Notes under the pieces: generated by a model | What the model saw: only the letters and a program-made list of their open reading frames with translations | Told to the model about the DNA's origin: nothing | Databases searched by the model: none | Part shown: positions 1-9,042 of the stretch, in pieces | Layout of the letters: each line of letters starts with the position of its first letter | How positions within the stretch are numbered: position 1 is the first letter of the stretch | From: Prochlorococcus sp. AG-347-J21 | Lineage (GTDB): Bacteria; Cyanobacteriota; Cyanobacteriia; PCC-6307; Cyanobiaceae | Assembly (NCBI GenBank): GCA_003281455.1 | Contig: QCBX01000003.1 | Span: 42,613-106,612 of the forward strand | Direction of reading: 5' to 3' | Length of the DNA stretch: 64,000 bases | Position numbers and translations under genes: made by a program

Positions 1-303
1 AAGAAAATTCCATCAATACCTTTAGAAGTGAAATTCAAAGAAGAAATTAAACCAAGGTATAACTATGAAATAAAAAATCCTAATGAAATTGAAAATTTAG
101 TTAATACTTTTGAGAGTGGTTCAATCGCTATGGTTAAAAGCGGAAAGAATAAGTCTTCATCTACTGAATTTTTTTTTGTAACTAGTAAGATCCCAGAACT
201 AGATGGAAGATATTCTATTTTTGGAAGGATTATTAAAGGATTAGATGTACTCAAAAAAATAAGTAAAGAAGACTATATCAAAGCAATCCAGATATCTAAT
301 TAA
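1..303 (+). CDS. Cyclophilin-type peptidyl-prolyl isomerase, 3' part only
   Basis: The reading frame is open from the first base of the window, so the N-terminus lies outside. About 100 codons remain. The visible part carries the second half of a cyclophilin fold: GSIAMVKSG, then [20 protein letters not shown], then [14 protein letters not shown], which match the family segments that line the active site and close the barrel. The family catalyses cis-trans isomerisation of prolyl bonds and helps protein folding. The stop overlaps the convergent ilvH stop by 4 bp. Whether it is cytosolic or exported cannot be judged without the N-terminus. Confidence 0.85.
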   Translation, partial: KKIPSIPLEVKFKEEIKPRYNYEIKNPNEIENLVNTFESGSIAMVKSGKNKSSSTEFFFVTSKIPELDGRYSIFGRIIKGLDVLKKISKEDYIKAIQISN

Positions 304-824
304 ATTTCTAGAGAATATTTGTTTATTTTTAACATTTCTGTATTAACTCCTGAAGAGCGTTTAAGAGCTACCTTACCAGTCCTCGCTATTTCAAGGATGC
401 CGTATGGCTCGAGTAATTTTTCTAGAGCAACTAACTTCCCAGGATCTCCAACCACCTCGAGAGTTAAGGCCATATCTGATACATCAACAACTTTTGCACG
501 AAAAATCTGTACTATATCAAGGATATTACTCCTAGTATCTTCTTTCGATGAAACTTTTAGTAACATCAATTCCCTTTCAACAGCTGCGAGATTAGTAAAA
601 TCTACAACTCCCAGAACATTAAATAACTTATTAAGTTGCTTAGTCATTTGTTGAAGAGTTTCATCATCACCCTCTACTACCATTGTTAACCTTGAAATCC
701 CTTTAGATTCTGCAGGTCCTACTGCGAGGCTATCTATGTTGAATCCCCTTCTAGCGAAGAGACCTGAGATTCTACTCAAGGCTCCAGATTCATCTTCTAC
801 AAGAACTGATAATGTATGTTTCAT
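300..824 (-). CDS. ilvH: Acetolactate synthase small (regulatory) subunit
   Basis: The 174-residue length is typical of the family. The N-terminal ACT domain (residues 1-80) starts [20 protein letters not shown] and includes [12 protein letters not shown], the usual effector-binding signature. The C-terminal half is the ALS small-subunit C-terminal domain. The subunit activates the catalytic subunit IlvB and confers valine feedback inhibition in the first common step of branched-chain amino acid synthesis. The large subunit is not next to it, which is normal in cyanobacteria. The gene sits 3 bp downstream of an alpha/beta hydrolase gene on the same strand, so co-transcription is likely. Confidence 0.95.
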   Translation of the reverse strand: MKHTLSVLVEDESGALSRISGLFARRGFNIDSLAVGPAESKGISRLTMVVEGDDETLQQMTKQLNKLFNVLGVVDFTNLAAVERELMLLKVSSKEDTRSNILDIVQIFRAKVVDVSDMALTLEVVGDPGKLVALEKLLEPYGILEIARTGKVALKRSSGVNTEMLKINKYSLEI

Positions 825-827
825 ATT

Positions 828-1787
828 TTAAAAAGTTTTTAAATCTCTAATCCATTCATAAGAAATTCTATTGAATACTGAAGGGTCTTCATCATGGATA
901 CAATGCCCTGAATTGGATACTATTTTTAATTTTACCCATCTATGGAAATTTGCAATCTTTTTACCAACAAACAAAGGTATGAAATTATCTTTTTCGCCCC
1001 AAATCAATAAAAAAGGAACTTTTTTTGAGGCGCTAAGTTTTCTCAAAAGATGAGAAGCTTTAAATTTTTCATCTCTAGAAGACATTCCAATACACATTGC
1101 TCTTAATGATCTAGCTGAAGTTCTCCTTAAAACTGGTTTTGTTACTAAATCTATTAGTTCGCGATCAATATTATCTTTTTTGAAATAGGCAGAATTTAGT
1201 CCCAGTTTAATAACCCCTAATTTATTTATTAAAAATAAAATAATCTCCAAAGGGAAAAACAAAAAAAATATTGTTATGAATCTATCTTGAAATTTCTTAA
1301 ATGATGATTTTTTTGTTATGGACTTTTTATTTTCTTGAATTTGATCTGGCAAAGGTGATGCAATAACTGTTGCAATCTGATCCTCTAATGAAACAGCACA
1401 TGTTAAAGCAACTAGTGATCCAAGGGAATTGCCAATAAGAATTACTTTCCCAGAATTCTTTGGTCTTATTACCTGTGCAATAAAGTCTTTCACTTGATCA
1501 CACCAAATCTCATTATTTAATTTTCCAATTTGTCTAATCCCAGGTTGATCTGAATCTCCAAATCCTATTAAATCCAAAGAATAAGAGGCAAAATTCTTGT
1601 TCGCAAAATACTCTAAATTGTTTCTCCAATGTTTTCGACTTGCTCCAAATCCATGGAGAAAGATAATTGGAATTTCATTTTCTTCGCCTGTAACACTCCA
1701 ACAAATTTTAAAACCATTCCAATTCCAGTAATTAGGAATGTTTATATTTTTTTTAAAATTATTATTCATATACTCAAAAATTTTCAA
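828..1787 (-). CDS. Alpha/beta hydrolase-fold protein
   Basis: A 319-residue alpha/beta hydrolase. The oxyanion-loop motif HGFG lies near residues 45-48, the nucleophile elbow GNSLG near 119-123 (Ser121), the acid in GEKDNFIP, and the catalytic His in NSGHCIHDEDP near the C-terminus, so the triad appears intact. A hydrophobic cap insert lies between strands 6 and 7. Substrate is unknown; related cyanobacterial proteins are annotated only as hydrolases. It precedes ilvH with a 3-bp gap and is divergent from petM. Confidence 0.85.
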   Translation of the reverse strand: MKIFEYMNNNFKKNINIPNYWNWNGFKICWSVTGEENEIPIIFLHGFGASRKHWRNNLEYFANKNFASYSLDLIGFGDSDQPGIRQIGKLNNEIWCDQVKDFIAQVIRPKNSGKVILIGNSLGSLVALTCAVSLEDQIATVIASPLPDQIQENKKSITKKSSFKKFQDRFITIFFLFFPLEIILFLINKLGVIKLGLNSAYFKKDNIDRELIDLVTKPVLRRTSARSLRAMCIGMSSRDEKFKASHLLRKLSASKKVPFLLIWGEKDNFIPLFVGKKIANFHRWVKLKIVSNSGHCIHDEDPSVFNRISYEWIRDLKTF

Positions 1788-1862
1788 GATATTTGAATTA
1801 TCTACATTTTTAACAAATAAATGTATTTTGAATGTAAATTATAGTAATGATTCAATTTTACT

Positions 1863-1961
1863 ATGGCTAAAGAAATTTTTAGTATTGCAGCAGTTTTTTG
1901 GATACTGATACCGATAGGTTTAGTTGGTGGTGCTTTGTTATTAAAGTTTCAGGGAGACTGA
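1863..1961 (+). CDS. petM: Cytochrome b6-f complex subunit PetM
   Basis: A 32-residue single-span protein beginning [19 protein letters not shown] and ending LLLKFQGD. It matches PetM (subunit VII) of the cytochrome b6-f complex in length, in the position of the membrane helix (about residues 7-28) and in sequence. It sits at the periphery of the b6-f dimer in the thylakoid. The gene is divergent from the hydrolase gene and 57 bp upstream of ycf39. Confidence 0.9.
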
Positions 1962-2018
1962 TTCTCACGGATACATCACAATTTGAGTTATGGTCTTAAA
2001 GTTAAGTAAATCTTAAGT

Positions 2019-2981
2019 ATGAAGATTCTTTTAGTAGGAGCAACAGGGACACTTGGTAGACAAATAGCAAAGCAAGCTGTAGAAGAGGGACATGAAGTAA
2101 GATGCTTTGTAAGAAATCCAAGAAAATCTTCCTTTCTACAAGAATGGGGTTGTGAGCTAACAAAAGGTAATTTATTAAATTCTTCTGATATCGAATATGC
2201 ATTGCAAGATATTGAAGTAGTTATTGATGCAGCGACTAGTAGGCCAGATGATCCTAAAAGTATTTATGAAATTGACTGGGATGGAAAACTTAACTTATTC
2301 AATGCTTGCGAATCTTTAAATGTAAAAAGGGTAATATTCCTTTCTATCCTCCTAACAGAAAAGTTTAGAAATGTTCCTTTAATGGACATTAAATTTTGCA
2401 CTGAAAAACTTCTTGAAAAATCTGATTTAGACTATACAATTTTCAAATGTGCAGCTTTTATGCAAGGAGTTATTGGTCAATTCGCAATTCCAATCTTGGA
2501 TAGTCAAGCAGTTTGGATGAGTGGGACTCCAACAAAAATTGCTTATATGAATACCCAAGATATGGCCAAAGTTGTTGTAGCAGCAGTAAATAATCCAAAA
2601 ACTCACAGAACATCATTGCCATTAGTAGGCCCCAAAGCATGGGATTCAAATGAAGTTATATCTTTATGTGAAAAATTTAGTGAAAAAAAGGCGAAAATTT
2701 TTAGAGTTTCTCCCTTCCTTATTAGTGTCACTCAAAAAGTAGTTTCCTTCTTCCAAGATTCTCTTAACGTTGCTGAGCGATTGGCTTTTGCTGAAGTAAC
2801 TAGTAGTGGTGAATCATTAGATGCTGACATGAGCAAAACTTACGAAATATTGGAGCTTAAAAAAGAGGATATGACCTCACTAGAGAGTTATATAAAGGAG
2901 TACTATCAACAAATACTTAAAAGATTAAGGGAAATGGAAGCAGATCTTAATATTGAAGAAAAAAAGAGATTACCTTTTTAA
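2019..2981 (+). CDS. ycf39: Ycf39, NmrA-like photosystem II assembly factor
   Basis: A 320-residue atypical short-chain dehydrogenase of the NmrA type. The N-terminal Rossmann motif is GATGTLGRQIA (about residues 7-17), followed by the arginine of CFVRNPRKSS that fits NADP binding. Family members (Ycf39/HCF244) act with chlorophyll synthase and Hli proteins to deliver chlorophyll to newly made D1 during photosystem II assembly. Several hli genes lie further along this window, but no physical linkage is implied. petM is immediately upstream. Confidence 0.9.
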   Translation: MKILLVGATGTLGRQIAKQAVEEGHEVRCFVRNPRKSSFLQEWGCELTKGNLLNSSDIEYALQDIEVVIDAATSRPDDPKSIYEIDWDGKLNLFNACESLNVKRVIFLSILLTEKFRNVPLMDIKFCTEKLLEKSDLDYTIFKCAAFMQGVIGQFAIPILDSQAVWMSGTPTKIAYMNTQDMAKVVVAAVNNPKTHRTSLPLVGPKAWDSNEVISLCEKFSEKKAKIFRVSPFLISVTQKVVSFFQDSLNVAERLAFAEVTSSGESLDADMSKTYEILELKKEDMTSLESYIKEYYQQILKRLREMEADLNIEEKKRLPF

Positions 2982-3037
2982 TATTGCAATTTTAGAATTA
3001 GATAGTATATTTGTACTATATTAAATAATGCTGGCCT

Positions 3038-3250
3038 ATGTCTGTTTCTAAGTCTAAAAACCTTGAACGAAAACTAGATAATTTTGCAAAAGAAGCAAGA
3101 AATGAATTGAATAATGTTTGCGGATCTTCATTATGGGAAAGCCTTGGGTTTGTTTTTTTTGATCAATTAGAAGATTCTGAAAAAATTGCGAAAGCAAATT
3201 TTTACTATGGACAACTTCAAATAATTAATGAAATTAAATTTTCAATTTAA
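3038..3250 (+). CDS. Small protein of unknown function (70 aa)
   Basis: A 70-residue soluble protein with a lysine-rich N-terminus (SVSKSKNLERKLDNFAKEARNELNN) predicted to be helical, then GSSLWESLGFVFFDQLEDSEKIAKANFYYGQLQ. I do not recognise a family. It lies between ycf39 and infA on the same strand and shows codon and base use like its neighbours. Coding is supported by an uninterrupted frame and mixed polar/hydrophobic composition. Confidence 0.65.
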   Translation: MSVSKSKNLERKLDNFAKEARNELNNVCGSSLWESLGFVFFDQLEDSEKIAKANFYYGQLQIINEIKFSI

Positions 3251-3341
3251 ATTGAATTGCATATTTTTACATATGTAATTTTTTTTAATCAATTTTGGCC
3301 AATCTTTTTCTGATAATATGTACTTAGTAAAAGATTAATTA

Positions 3342-3608
3342 ATGATTGAAACTTCAGGTGTAATAGAAAAAGAACAGGGGAATGGATTTTATTTGGTTAC
3401 CTTAGAACAACCTGAAGGACATCAATGTTTATGTAGAGCTGCAGGTAAATTGACTAAATTTAGAATTAAATTATTAGCTGGAGATAAAGTGTTAGTTGAG
3501 ATAAGTCCTTATGATCTCTCTAGAGGGAGGATAACTTATAGAGAAAGAAATGCAGGCGGCGCTAGACCCACTACTAATAAAAATAACCCTAAGAGAAATA
3601 ATAAGTAA
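3342..3608 (+). CDS. infA: Translation initiation factor IF-1
   Basis: An 88-residue protein with the single S1/OB-fold of IF-1: GVIEKEQGNGFYLVTLE, then LCRAAGKLTKFRIKLLAGDKV, then EISPYDLSRGRITYR. It occupies the ribosomal A site during initiation with IF-2 and IF-3. A basic, disordered tail (TTNKNNPKRNNK) makes it about 15 residues longer than the E. coli protein, a common picocyanobacterial extension. It converges on ntrC, with only 9 bp between stops. Confidence 0.95.
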   Translation: MIETSGVIEKEQGNGFYLVTLEQPEGHQCLCRAAGKLTKFRIKLLAGDKVLVEISPYDLSRGRITYRERNAGGARPTTNKNNPKRNNK

Positions 3609-3617
3609 AAAGATACT

Positions 3618-4994
3618 TTAGATAATATTTTTTATCGCTTCTTTAAACTCACTTCTTTGCTTAACACCTTGCCATTGTTTTTTTAATAATTTTTCTTTAA
3701 AAAGTTGAACTGTTGGTGTGCCGTTAATACCAGCTTGTTTTGCAATATCTTGATCTTTATCAATATCTATTTCAACGCCAAGAACTGCACCATCAAGTTC
3801 TTTAATTACCCTTTTTAACTGAGGTTTCAAAACATGACATGGGCCACAGCTTGGGGAACTAAAAATTACTAAGATAGGTTTTTTACTTTCGTGATAAAGT
3901 TTCCTTAATGCATAACTGCCTTTTTGCCATTCAGAATTAGAATCGAAAGTATCTTCATTAACTTCTTCTTCATTAAAATCTGATGAATTAAGTTTTTTTT
4001 CTGGTTCGGGTGTTTCTCTGAGTATAGTTTTCGCTAAGTTTTTCTCTGCTAGCCACCTTTCGGTAGCTAATGCTGCCATGCATCCAGTCCCTGCAGCAGT
4101 AACTCCTTGTCTCCACTCAGAATCAACAACATCACCTGCAGCGAAGATGCCTTCAATAGATGTTTCTGGCCTTCCTGATTTACAAGCAATATAGCCTTTA
4201 TTATCTAAATCAATTTTGTTGTCCAAGAATTTCGTATTAGGTGTGTGCCCTATCGCGTAAAAAAGACCTTTTATATTGATTTCCCCTTTACCTTCTTGAG
4301 AGTGAATAGTTTCTATTCTCTCAAGCCATTCAGTACCATCCGCTTTATCAACTTTTGTGTTCCAATGAATTTCAATCTTTGGATTAGCTTTTACTCTATC
4401 AACCATTGCTGCGCTAGCCCTTAATTTTTCTGATCGAACAATCAAATGCACTTTGCTTCCATACTTTGTGAGATATGCTGCTTCTTCACATGCAGAGTCG
4501 CCCCCTCCAATAACAGCTAATTCTTCATTTCTAAATTGTGGGGTGGCTCCATCACATATTGCACAAGCACTTATTCCTTTACTCCAGAATTTATCTTCAT
4601 TAATTACGCCTAATCTATTTGCACTTGCTCCAGTTGCAATAATAATTGAGTTAGATTTTATAGTTCCTTCTAAAGTTTTTAATTCAAAGGGATGTGAATC
4701 GGTATTAATTGAGATTACATCACTTTCGTATAAATTAGTGCCCCATCTTTCTGCTTGAGCCTTCATAAGATCCATCAATTCAGGCCCCAGTACTCCATCT
4801 GGGAAACCTGGATAATTTTCAACAAATGTTGTAGTCATTAATTGCCCACCAGGAATTCCACCAGAATCAAATCCTGTTACGAGTAATGGTTGAAGATTTG
4901 CTCGTGCGGCATATATTGCAGCTGTATATCCTGCAGGCCCTGAACCAATAATTACAACATTTTCTACGTTTGAAATCTTCTCTTTATTTTCCAT
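3618..4994 (-). CDS. ntrC: NADPH-thioredoxin reductase with C-terminal thioredoxin domain (NTRC type)
   Basis: A 458-residue fusion. The reductase part has the FAD motif GSGPAG (17-22), the redox pair CAIC (144-147) and the NADPH motif GGGDSA (163-168). A charged linker (about 310-355) leads into a thioredoxin domain with active site CGPC (383-386) and a GTPTVQLF strand. NTRC couples NADPH to 2-Cys peroxiredoxin and other targets in cyanobacteria and plastids. Bacterial TrxB alone would end near residue 315. 'trxB' would be the alternative symbol. Confidence 0.92.
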   Translation of the reverse strand: MENKEKISNVENVVIIGSGPAGYTAAIYAARANLQPLLVTGFDSGGIPGGQLMTTTFVENYPGFPDGVLGPELMDLMKAQAERWGTNLYESDVISINTDSHPFELKTLEGTIKSNSIIIATGASANRLGVINEDKFWSKGISACAICDGATPQFRNEELAVIGGGDSACEEAAYLTKYGSKVHLIVRSEKLRASAAMVDRVKANPKIEIHWNTKVDKADGTEWLERIETIHSQEGKGEINIKGLFYAIGHTPNTKFLDNKIDLDNKGYIACKSGRPETSIEGIFAAGDVVDSEWRQGVTAAGTGCMAALATERWLAEKNLAKTILRETPEPEKKLNSSDFNEEEVNEDTFDSNSEWQKGSYALRKLYHESKKPILVIFSSPSCGPCHVLKPQLKRVIKELDGAVLGVEIDIDKDQDIAKQAGINGTPTVQLFKEKLLKKQWQGVKQRSEFKEAIKNII

Positions 4995-5073
4995 TTATTT
5001 GCTAATTTCACTACTAATGATAATAAACTAACCCAAATAATGTAGGGCGGATTTCACTCGATAGATTTATTAC

Positions 5074-5331
5074 TCAATCGTTGACTTTTTGGTCTAATAA
5101 CTTTTTTAATTCCTTTGGGAAGTTTAAAACAGAATCTTTTAAATTTTCGTTCTTTTCTCCAATGTGTAATATCCACTCTCTAAATTCTTCTGCGATTGCA
5201 TAACTATCTTCATACCTTTCTAAAGTGTCCATTGCGGAAATTCTATTGGTTGCCCAACAGGTAGCTATGTCGATCCTTTTTCTAATGAAGTTGTCCATTG
5301 AAAGATTTAAGTTGTATATAGATAAACACAT
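5074..5331 (-). CDS. Small protein of unknown function (85 aa)
   Basis: The frame encodes a soluble protein whose middle reads MDTLERYEDSYAIAEEFREWILHIGEKNENLKD, predicted helical. A shorter start at MDNFIRKRIDIATCWATNR (about 5298) looks at least as likely because the first 12 residues are hydrophobic and poor in charge. No family recognised. It lies 79 bp upstream of ntrC on the same strand. Confidence 0.6.
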   Translation of the reverse strand: MCLSIYNLNLSMDNFIRKRIDIATCWATNRISAMDTLERYEDSYAIAEEFREWILHIGEKNENLKDSVLNFPKELKKLLDQKVND

Positions 5332-5452
5332 CAGAGAACATATGTATTGTCTAATAAGTTACAACTTTGTACTTCCAAACAATAATTTAATCTTTAATTT
5401 ATATTTGAGCCAATTTTAGGGTGAATTATAAAGAAAATACAAAGAAATAGAG

Positions 5453-6031
5453 TTAGACTGCCTCACTGTGATTCGCAAGTAGCCTTTCAACTTCCTCAAA
5501 ACCCTCTTTCGCTGAATTTATTGCAAGTTCCTCGCTAATTTTTTCTTCTGATATTAATTTTGCAGATATTTTCTTTAAAAGAGTTTCCTTTTTTTCTCTT
5601 AGTGAAATAACAATTTCTTCTTCAATGATAGATTTTATTGCTTTAGAAATTATTTTTTTATCATTTGCTTCCTCGAATGTGCCCTGAACTAATTCTTGAA
5701 TAAATAATCGATGCACCTCACTACTTCTTAGAAAGCTTTCTGTGGCATTAATAATTCCTTCAACTAGAGCTTCATCTGGTTCAGAATCATTTTCTGCTAG
5801 CTTAAATTCCCAATCTAAATGTCTTCTTTGCCAACCTGCCGAGTGGAGACTGGGCATGACTGTCTGTGAATAAGTATCAACTGACATTTCATAAATTCTC
5901 TCTGCCAATTTCTCGCACCAGTCTTTACCATGCTTTTCTAGATTTTTCTGCATAGCTTGCCTTGGAACAGCATGACCACCATGATGACTGTGGCACACTC
6001 CATCGGGACATTCGATTGCTTTTATACTCAT
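5453..6031 (-). CDS. Conserved hypothetical protein with His/Cys-rich N-terminus
   Basis: A 192-residue soluble protein. Its N-terminus carries ECPDGVCHSHHGGHAVPRQAM, a cluster of two Cys and four His within about 15 residues that could bind a metal. The rest is charged and helical (EIVISLREKKETLLKKISAKLI). I recognise it only as a conserved picocyanobacterial protein. It is divergent from pntA across about 125 bp. Confidence 0.75.
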   Translation of the reverse strand: MSIKAIECPDGVCHSHHGGHAVPRQAMQKNLEKHGKDWCEKLAERIYEMSVDTYSQTVMPSLHSAGWQRRHLDWEFKLAENDSEPDEALVEGIINATESFLRSSEVHRLFIQELVQGTFEEANDKKIISKAIKSIIEEEIVISLREKKETLLKKISAKLISEEKISEELAINSAKEGFEEVERLLANHSEAV

Positions 6032-6157
6032 TGGATTATTTAGACTTATATATTCTAGATAGCTATTTTTTATAGAAAAGAAAATATATTTTTAACAAAA
6101 ATCTAAGACTTTTGACTTTCTTCAATTTATATTTAGTATGTTAAAAAAATAAATAAA

Positions 6158-7288
6158 TTGACAAAGATACTTATTCCTTCCGAAACAAGCTCTGGTGAAA
6201 GGAGAGTTTCAGCTACACCAGAAGCGGTAAAGAAATTAAAAAGCCTTGGATGTGATGTTTATATTGAAAGTTCAGCAGGGAAATTATCAGGATTTAGTGA
6301 CTTATCATATGAAGAATCGGGCGGAACAATAATAAACAACTTAGATCAAAAAATTTGGGGTGAAGCGGACTTAATATTTTGTGTTCAAACTCCATCAGAG
6401 GATAATTTAACTAAGTTAAAGAAAGGCGCTGTTCTTCTCGGTCTTCTTAACCCGTATGGTAATAAGGAGCTTCTAAGGATTATAAATAGTAATAAGATTT
6501 CAGCTTTATCACTAGAGTTGCTTCCGAGGATTAGTAGAGCTCAATCTTCTGATGTTCTTTCTTCACAGGCCAATATTGCTGGATATAAAGCAGTTCTTTT
6601 GGCTGCAAGTGAGCTAGATAGATATTTCCCAATGCTTATGACTGCTGCTGGGACAGTCCAACCTGCCAAAGTAGTGGTTCTTGGTGGAGGCGTTGCAGGA
6701 TTACAGGCAGTCGCGACAGCAAAAAGACTTGGAGCAATAGTATTTGTATCTGATATTAGACCTGCTGTTAAAGAACAAGTAGAATCCCTCGGAGCAAGAT
6801 TTATAGAACTTCCTGAAGTTGAGGAAAAGCCAGGAGAGGCAGGAGGTTATGCAAAGGCTGTAACACCCGAATTCCTCTCAAAACAGAAGGCAACTTTAAC
6901 TAAATATTTATCTGAAGCTGATGTCGCTATATGTACTGCGCAAGTTCTCGGTAAAAAGGCCCCTGTTTTAATAGACTCACCTATGATTAAAAAAATGAGG
7001 CCTGGAGCAGTAGTTATTGATTTAGCAGTTTCTCAGGGAGGGAACTGTGAAGGCACAAAATCAAATGAAACTATTATAAAAGATGGGGTAAAACTTATAG
7101 GAGCGGGGGAATTACCCTCTTCAGTTCCTTATGATGCAAGTTCACTTTATGCTAAGAACTTAACATCTTTGATTACACCATTTATAAAAGATGGTCTAAT
7201 TAAATTAGATAAAGAGGATGAACTCATTTCTGGATGTTTATTAAGCGATGAAGGAGTTGTTCTTCAAAATAAAGTTTTTGAAAATTGA
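6158..7288 (+). CDS. pntA: NAD(P) transhydrogenase alpha subunit, part 1
   Basis: A 376-residue soluble domain I of proton-translocating transhydrogenase. Visible motifs include KILIPSETSSGERRVSATPE, then VVLGGGVAGLQAVATAKRLGA for NAD binding, then AVVIDLAVSQGGNCEG. The start is TTG at 6158; no ATG lies near the conserved N-terminus. The alpha subunit is split, with the membrane segment in the next gene, as in many cyanobacteria. The complex links NADH/NADP exchange to proton flow across the membrane. Confidence 0.93.
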   Translation: MTKILIPSETSSGERRVSATPEAVKKLKSLGCDVYIESSAGKLSGFSDLSYEESGGTIINNLDQKIWGEADLIFCVQTPSEDNLTKLKKGAVLLGLLNPYGNKELLRIINSNKISALSLELLPRISRAQSSDVLSSQANIAGYKAVLLAASELDRYFPMLMTAAGTVQPAKVVVLGGGVAGLQAVATAKRLGAIVFVSDIRPAVKEQVESLGARFIELPEVEEKPGEAGGYAKAVTPEFLSKQKATLTKYLSEADVAICTAQVLGKKAPVLIDSPMIKKMRPGAVVIDLAVSQGGNCEGTKSNETIIKDGVKLIGAGELPSSVPYDASSLYAKNLTSLITPFIKDGLIKLDKEDELISGCLLSDEGVVLQNKVFEN

Positions 7289-7300
7289 GGTTTTAAAATT

Positions 7301-7594
7301 ATGTCTTTTATAAGTCTTCTTTGGGTTCTTTTACTTGGTAGTTTATTAGGCCTCGAGTTAATTGGAAAAGTTCCTCCTACCCTTCACACCCCTCTAATGA
7401 GTGGAGCAAATGCAATTTCAGGAATAACAATGCTTGCAGCCTTAACTTTAATTGTAAAAGCAGAAGGTAACGTACCACTTTTAATCATTGGTTCAGTTTC
7501 TCTTGGATTTGCTCTTTTCAACGTTGTAGGCGGTTTCTTTGTAACTGATCGAATGCTCGCGATGTTTAGTCGTAAACCATCAAATAAGAAGTAA
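7301..7594 (+). CDS. pntA2: NAD(P) transhydrogenase alpha subunit, part 2 (membrane)
   Basis: A 97-residue membrane domain with three to four hydrophobic helices and the conserved HTPLMSGANAISGI motif that contributes to the proton channel. It starts 12 bp after pntA part 1 and ends 8 bp before pntB, so the three form one operon. The length fits the separate PntAB/PntA-2 subunit of cyanobacteria. Confidence 0.92.
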   Translation: MSFISLLWVLLLGSLLGLELIGKVPPTLHTPLMSGANAISGITMLAALTLIVKAEGNVPLLIIGSVSLGFALFNVVGGFFVTDRMLAMFSRKPSNKK

Positions 7595-7602
7595 TTTTTA
7601 AC

Positions 7603-9042
7603 ATGAATCTACCTGTAATCATTAAATTTGTTATTGACCTTCTAGCAGTACTTTTACTAGCGTTGGGAATAAAAGGGTTGTCAAAAGTAAAGTCAGCAAG
7701 GGATGCCAATAGATTAGCTGCATTTGCAATGTCGCTATCAGTAGTAGGATTACTTTCTTATTATTTAGGTACTTCTGGAGTTGCTATTCAGTCTTGGATT
7801 TGGATAATAATTGGATCATTCATAGGTAGTTTATTCGGAGCAATTCTTGCAAAAAAAGTACCTATGACCTCCATGCCTGAAACAGTGGCATTGTTCAATG
7901 GTTGTGGAGGAATGTCATCACTTTTAGTGGCCTTAGGAGTAGCTATTTTTCCTATATCTAGTGGCCAAGAAAATTTTGATTTTTTTAAGTCAATTATTAA
8001 CGAAGTTTCAATATCTGTTTCTGTATTTGTTGGTGCCATAACTTTCACAGGTTCAATTGTGGCGATGGCAAAGTTACAGGGCTGGTTATCAACTCCAGGA
8101 TGGACTCAGAGCAAAGTTAGACATTTTGTAAATATTGTTTTTGCAGTTGCTTCCTTGATAGCCTTTTTTGATTTGATAAACGGCAATACAAGTTCTATTT
8201 GGCTTTTAGTTATAGTTTCTTCTTTATTAGGTATTGGAGTTACTTTGCCAATTGGTGGAGCTGATATGCCAGTCGTTATATCTTTATTAAATAGCTATTC
8301 AGGGATTGCAGCAGCAGCAGCAGGTTTCGTTGTAGATAGTCAGCTTTTGATAGTAGCAGGTGCAATGGTTGGAGCGGCAGGTCTAATACTTACTCAAGTA
8401 ATGTGCAAGGGTATGAATAGATCATTGGTCTCAGTTCTTTTTGGAGGATCTTTATCGGCACAAAGTACAGCATCTTCTGGTTCAGGAGAATATACAAATA
8501 TAACTTCTTGCAGTGTTGAAGAATGCGCATTGACTTTGGAGGCAGCCAACAAGGTAATTATTGTTCCTGGTTATGGTCTGGCAGTAGCTCAAGCTCAACA
8601 TACTTTAAGGGAAGTGACAAAAAAACTAGAGCAAAATGGTATTGAAGTTGTTTACGCAATTCATCCTGTAGCAGGAAGGATGCCTGGACATATGAATGTA
8701 CTTTTAGCAGAAGCAGATGTTCCTTACGAACAACTTAAAGAGATGGACGTTGTAAATCCTGATTTTCCAGCAACGGATGTTGTTTTAGTTTTAGGAGCAA
8801 ATGATGTGGTTAATCCTCAAGCTAAAAATGATAGCTCTTCTCCTTTATATGGTATGCCAGTTCTTGATGTGCAGGAAGCAAGAACGGTATTTGTAATTAA
8901 ACGTGGTATGAGTGCAGGTTACTCCGGAATAAAAAATGATTTATTTGATCTGCCAAATACCTCAATGGTCTTTGGTGATGCAAAAAAGGTACTGAATGAT
9001 TTGATTGGAGAATTAAAGGATCTTGGTGTTGGGGAGAAATAA
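7603..9042 (+). CDS. pntB: NAD(P) transhydrogenase beta subunit
   Basis: A 479-residue protein with about eight membrane helices in the first 280 residues (for example PIGGADMPVVISLLNSYSG) and the NADP-binding domain III at the end: VPGYGLAVAQAQH, HPVAGRMPGHMNVLLAEA, LVLGANDVVNP and KRGMSAGYSG. All family landmarks are present. Its 3' end overlaps the next gene by about 20 bp. Confidence 0.95.
   Translation: MNLPVIIKFVIDLLAVLLLALGIKGLSKVKSARDANRLAAFAMSLSVVGLLSYYLGTSGVAIQSWIWIIIGSFIGSLFGAILAKKVPMTSMPETVALFNGCGGMSSLLVALGVAIFPISSGQENFDFFKSIINEVSISVSVFVGAITFTGSIVAMAKLQGWLSTPGWTQSKVRHFVNIVFAVASLIAFFDLINGNTSSIWLLVIVSSLLGIGVTLPIGGADMPVVISLLNSYSGIAAAAAGFVVDSQLLIVAGAMVGAAGLILTQVMCKGMNRSLVSVLFGGSLSAQSTASSGSGEYTNITSCSVEECALTLEAANKVIIVPGYGLAVAQAQHTLREVTKKLEQNGIEVVYAIHPVAGRMPGHMNVLLAEADVPYEQLKEMDVVNPDFPATDVVLVLGANDVVNPQAKNDSSSPLYGMPVLDVQEARTVFVIKRGMSAGYSGIKNDLFDLPNTSMVFGDAKKVLNDLIGELKDLGVGEK

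Noticed and set aside
319..654. 111-codon plus-strand frame
   Set aside because: It lies fully antisense to ilvH, whose protein is clearly real; composition of the shadow frame is not protein-like.
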